This document shows positions 5,427 to 8,172 of a DNA stretch of 8,172 nt, one piece after another. Location of the stretch: positions 1 to 8,172 of the forward strand of contig DAIETC010000013.1 of assembly GCA_027345905.1 (NCBI GenBank), in the 5' to 3' direction. The position numbers and the translations under genes are program-made. The notes beneath the pieces are model-generated. The model had not been told where the DNA came from. It did no database searches and worked only from the letters and a program-made list of their open reading frames with translations. The DNA comes from Kineosporiaceae bacterium (GTDB lineage: Bacteria > Actinomycetota > Actinomycetes > Actinomycetales > Angustibacteraceae). Every line of letters starts with the position of its first letter. Within the stretch, counting starts at the first letter, position 1.

Positions 5427-8172
5427 GCCAGACTGCCTTGCAGGACGCGGCGCCGGCGTGGGCGGGTCGCCTCACCGAGGACGGGCTGCGCGAGCGGCTG
5501 GGGTTCGGGACGTATGAGCGGGGCCGTGCCTACGCCCGCAACGGGGCCGTGTTGGCGGTGAACGTCGGTGATCGCGGGCGGCTGTTGCTGGCCACCGTGC
5601 GAGGCAGCGGCCGCAGCACCTACCAGACGCTCGTGGCGGCCGAGACCGGCAGCGACGCCGCGGTCCGCTGGTCGAGCCGGTGCAGCTGCCCGATGCAGGT
5701 GGACTGCAAGCACGTCGCGGCCCTGCTCGTCACGACCCGCAGCCGGTTGGTGCAGATGCAGGTCCCGGCGGTGCCCAGCTGGGAGGCGCAGCTGGCCGAC
5801 CTCGTGCGGCCCGATGCCCCGGAGGTGACTGCGGCGGCGCTGGGTCTGCAGCTGGAGACGGTGACCCACAGGCCCACCCGGTACGGCTCAGCGGCAGACC
5901 CGGCCCCACGGATTCGCATCACCCCGGTCACGATGGGCAAGGCGAACCGGTGGATCAAGACGGGTGTGTCATGGCGCGAGCTGGAGGCCGGTAACGGTGC
6001 CCTCCCGGTGCCGGCGCAGCACCGCGAGCTGGCCGTGCTCATCGCCAGCCGGTTCCGCGCGAGCCAGCCCCCGTGGATCTCCCCCTACTCTCAGCCGCAG
6101 GTCTACCTCGACGACCTGGGCGCCGGCGGCTGGCGGCTCCTGCGGGAGGCGCTCGAGTGCGGCGTCGCCTTGGTGGCCGCCGGACAGGCTGGTCGGGTGG
6201 TGCACCTGGCCGACTCGCCGGCGTCCGTCGTGATCGACCTGCGCCAGGCGCACTCCGACGCCCCCGCGCAGCTGCGGGTCACCGTCCGGGTGCCCGACGT
6301 GGGCGACCTGGCCCCCAGCGAGGTGAACCTGGTCGGCTCGCCGCCCGTGGGCCTGTTCGTCGAGGCTGCCGACCGGCTGCTGCTCGCTCCCTTCGAACAG
6401 TCCCTGGACGCCGGGGTGAGCGCGCTGCTGCGCCGCGACGAGCCGATCTCCATCCCCGCACCCGACGTGCCGCGGTTCCTGGGCCGTTACTACCCCGCGC
6501 TGCGTCAGCGGGTCACCCTGGAGTCCGGGGACGGCACGGTGTCGTTGCCCGAGATCCTGCCCCCGCGACTTTCGCTGCGGGTGCGCTTCGCGGCCGGGCA
6601 CCAGACCGACGTGCACTGGGGGTTCGCCTACACCAGCGGCGACCAGAGCGTGCGGGTGCCGATCGGCGGCAACGACACCCACGTCGTCCGCGACGCCGCG
6701 GCCGAGGCCGCCCTGCTCGAGCGCCTGAGCGTGCTGGACGCCGTTCCCGGGCTGCGCGAGGGCGTCGGCATGCGGCGCCGGCTGGTTCCCGACGTGCGGC
6801 TCAGCGGCCTAGGCACGGCCGCTTTCGTCGAGCAGGTGCTGCCAGACCTGCTGGCCAGGGACGACATCGAGGTGCAGGTCGAGGGCACCCCGGCCGAGTA
6901 CGCCGAGACTGACGAGGCGCCCCTGATCGTCGTGTCGGCGACCGACTCCCGCGACCCCGACCACGTGGACTGGTTCGACCTGGGCGTCGCCGTCTCGATT
7001 GCGGGGCAGGAGGTGCCCCTTGCCCCGCTGCTCACCGCCCTGGCCCACGGGGACGATGAGCTGATCCTCGACAGCGGCACCTGGTTTCGGCTGGACCGAC
7101 CCGAGCTGCATGCCTTGCGGCACCTGATCGACGAGGCACGCGCCCTCGAAGACCGGCCCAGCGAGAGCATGCGGCTCACCCCGTGGCAGGCCGGGCTGTG
7201 GGACGAGCTGGTCAGCCTCGGGGTGGTCGAGCACCAGAGCGAGCGGTGGCGGCGTACGGCGGGCGCACTGCTCAGCATGGACTCCGTCCCGCATCCCGAG
7301 CCGCCGGTCTCGCTGCGCGCGCAGCTGCGGCCCTACCAGCTCGACGGCTACCAGTGGTTGTGCCTGCTCTGGGACCACGGGCTCGGCGGGGTGCTGGCCG
7401 ACGACATGGGCCTGGGCAAGACGCTTCAGACTCTGGCGATGGCTACCCGCGCCTACGAGCAGGGGAGTCTGGCTCAACCCCTGCTCATCGTGGCGCCCAC
7501 CAGCGTGGTGGCGACCTGGGCGAGCGAGGCGGCCCGGTTCTGTCCGCAGCTGCGGGTCGTAACGGTGACCGAAACCCAGCATCGTGGTCGCCGGCCGCTT
7601 GCCGAGCTGACCGCGGGGGCGCACTTGGTGGTGACGTCGTACGCGCTGCTGCGGATCGACGATGAGGCCTACCGAGCGTTGCCCTGGAGCGGCCTGGTGC
7701 TGGACGAGGCCCAGTTCGTGAAGAACCACCAGGCCAAGACCTACCAGTGCGCCCGCCGGCTGCCCGCGCCGTTCAAGCTGGCCATCACCGGGACGCCGCT
7801 GGAGAACTCGCTGATGGACCTGTGGTCGCTCTTCTCCATCGCGGCGCCCGGGTTGTTCCCGAACCCGCAACGGTTCACCGACGCCTACCGCCGCCCCATC
7901 GAGGGCGGTCATGCCCCGGAACGGCTGGCGACGCTGCGTCGACGGATCCGCCCGCTGATGCTGCGCCGTACCAAGGAGCAGGTGGCTCCCGAGCTGCCGC
8001 CCAAGATCGAGCAGATCCTCGAGATCACCCTGAACGCCCAGCACCGGCGCATCTACGACAAGCACCTGCAGCGTGAGCGCCAGCGGGTGCTGGGCCTGAT
8101 CGACGACCTGGCGCGCAACCGGATCGCGATCTTCCGGTCCCTCACCCTGCTGCGCCAGCTCGCCCTGGACGC
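5423..8172 (+). CDS. SWIM zinc-finger SNF2-family (DEAD-like) helicase, 3' partial
   Basis: The frame is open from GTG 5423 to the window edge (916 full codons); I checked it codon by codon. Residues about 18-50 (RLTEDGLRERLGFGTYERGRA and following) match the usual start of bacterial SWIM/SNF2 proteins. The SWIM zinc motif is CSCPMQVDCKH (Cys87, Cys89, Cys95, His97). Residues about 120-620 are a long region without a motif I can name, in the place of the bacterial SNF2-associated domain. The SNF2 N-lobe starts at RPYQ (636-639), followed by Walker A DDMGLGKT (660-667, Lys666), motif Ia VAPTS (690-694), Walker B LDEAQ (760-764), motif III TGTPLEN (789-795) and LRRTK (847-851). The helicase C-lobe, probably 200 residues or so, lies outside the window. 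These ATPases move along double-stranded DNA and remodel protein-DNA complexes; the mycobacterial relative is HelZ. The promoter suggests damage-induced expression. Confidence 0.93.
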   Translation, partial: MSQTALQDAAPAWAGRLTEDGLRERLGFGTYERGRAYARNGAVLAVNVGDRGRLLLATVRGSGRSTYQTLVAAETGSDAAVRWSSRCSCPMQVDCKHVAALLVTTRSRLVQMQVPAVPSWEAQLADLVRPDAPEVTAAALGLQLETVTHRPTRYGSAADPAPRIRITPVTMGKANRWIKTGVSWRELEAGNGALPVPAQHRELAVLIASRFRASQPPWISPYSQPQVYLDDLGAGGWRLLREALECGVALVAAGQAGRVVHLADSPASVVIDLRQAHSDAPAQLRVTVRVPDVGDLAPSEVNLVGSPPVGLFVEAADRLLLAPFEQSLDAGVSALLRRDEPISIPAPDVPRFLGRYYPALRQRVTLESGDGTVSLPEILPPRLSLRVRFAAGHQTDVHWGFAYTSGDQSVRVPIGGNDTHVVRDAAAEAALLERLSVLDAVPGLREGVGMRRRLVPDVRLSGLGTAAFVEQVLPDLLARDDIEVQVEGTPAEYAETDEAPLIVVSATDSRDPDHVDWFDLGVAVSIAGQEVPLAPLLTALAHGDDELILDSGTWFRLDRPELHALRHLIDEARALEDRPSESMRLTPWQAGLWDELVSLGVVEHQSERWRRTAGALLSMDSVPHPEPPVSLRAQLRPYQLDGYQWLCLLWDHGLGGVLADDMGLGKTLQTLAMATRAYEQGSLAQPLLIVAPTSVVATWASEAARFCPQLRVVTVTETQHRGRRPLAELTAGAHLVVTSYALLRIDDEAYRALPWSGLVLDEAQFVKNHQAKTYQCARRLPAPFKLAITGTPLENSLMDLWSLFSIAAPGLFPNPQRFTDAYRRPIEGGHAPERLATLRRRIRPLMLRRTKEQVAPELPPKIEQILEITLNAQHRRIYDKHLQRERQRVLGLIDDLARNRIAIFRSLTLLRQLALD

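Noticed and set aside
6809..8065. 418-codon open frame on the minus strand, antisense to the helicase gene
   Set aside because: It is opposite conserved SNF2 motifs, its product is rich in Arg, Gln, Gly and His with no recognisable domain, and long antisense frames are expected in GC-rich genes with G/C third positions.
1..8172. CRISPR arrays, tRNA or rRNA genes, insertion sequences and intrinsic terminators
   Set aside because: No repeat-spacer pattern, conserved RNA gene sequence, transposase or GC hairpin followed by a T run was seen; the only short repeats are those listed.

Overview
The window is about 70% G+C, has codon use strongly biased to G/C in third position, several GTG starts and little intergenic space. 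The gene families also point to a high-GC actinobacterium: a GT2-HAD fusion, a GAF-ANTAR regulator, an RsbW-like ATPase, a SWIM/SNF2 helicase, and a match to the mycobacterial RecA-independent damage promoter. I cannot name the genus.

Left edge (1-1196). The window opens inside a gene whose visible part is the membrane-associated tail of a probable family 2 glycosyltransferase fused to a GmhB-like HAD phosphatase. Its stop overlaps the GTG of a family 9 (heptosyltransferase-like) gene that is clearly broken: about 55 good N-terminal residues, then a frame change and a large deletion, then a short piece of a later strand in another frame. A heptose-type glycan pathway therefore seems to be decaying at this edge. 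The stretch 1046-1196 holds no gene, only a 13-bp direct repeat with 21-bp period just upstream of the next start.

Signalling pair (1197-2373). A small RsbW-like ATP-binding protein (+) meets a GAF-ANTAR transcription antitermination regulator (-) tail to tail with a 15-bp overlap. The GAF-ANTAR gene has a good SigA-type promoter placed so that its mRNA would be leaderless or nearly so.

Minus-strand block (2422-4713). An AlkB-like Fe(II)/2-oxoglutarate dioxygenase lies 33 bp downstream of a secreted phosphodiester-glycosidase (NAGPA/DUF2233) protein that carries a probable SPOR-like segment behind its signal peptide. The divergent gap after it (4714-4901) contains a 17-bp palindrome.

Right side (4902-8172). 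A DUF2237 gene is followed by a long gene, open to the window edge, for a SWIM zinc-finger plus SNF2-family helicase. In front of the helicase gene is a base-for-base match to the RecA-independent DNA-damage promoter known in mycobacteria (TTGTCRGTG-N8-TAnnnT, controlled by PafBC). This suggests the helicase is damage-inducible. A 9-codon leader ORF between promoter and gene overlaps the helicase GTG start. With alkB nearby, the right two thirds has a loose genome-maintenance theme, but the genes are not one operon. I see no CRISPR array, tRNA, rRNA or insertion sequence, and no wholly new system. The damage promoter with its leader ORF and the broken heptosyltransferase are the most noteworthy items.
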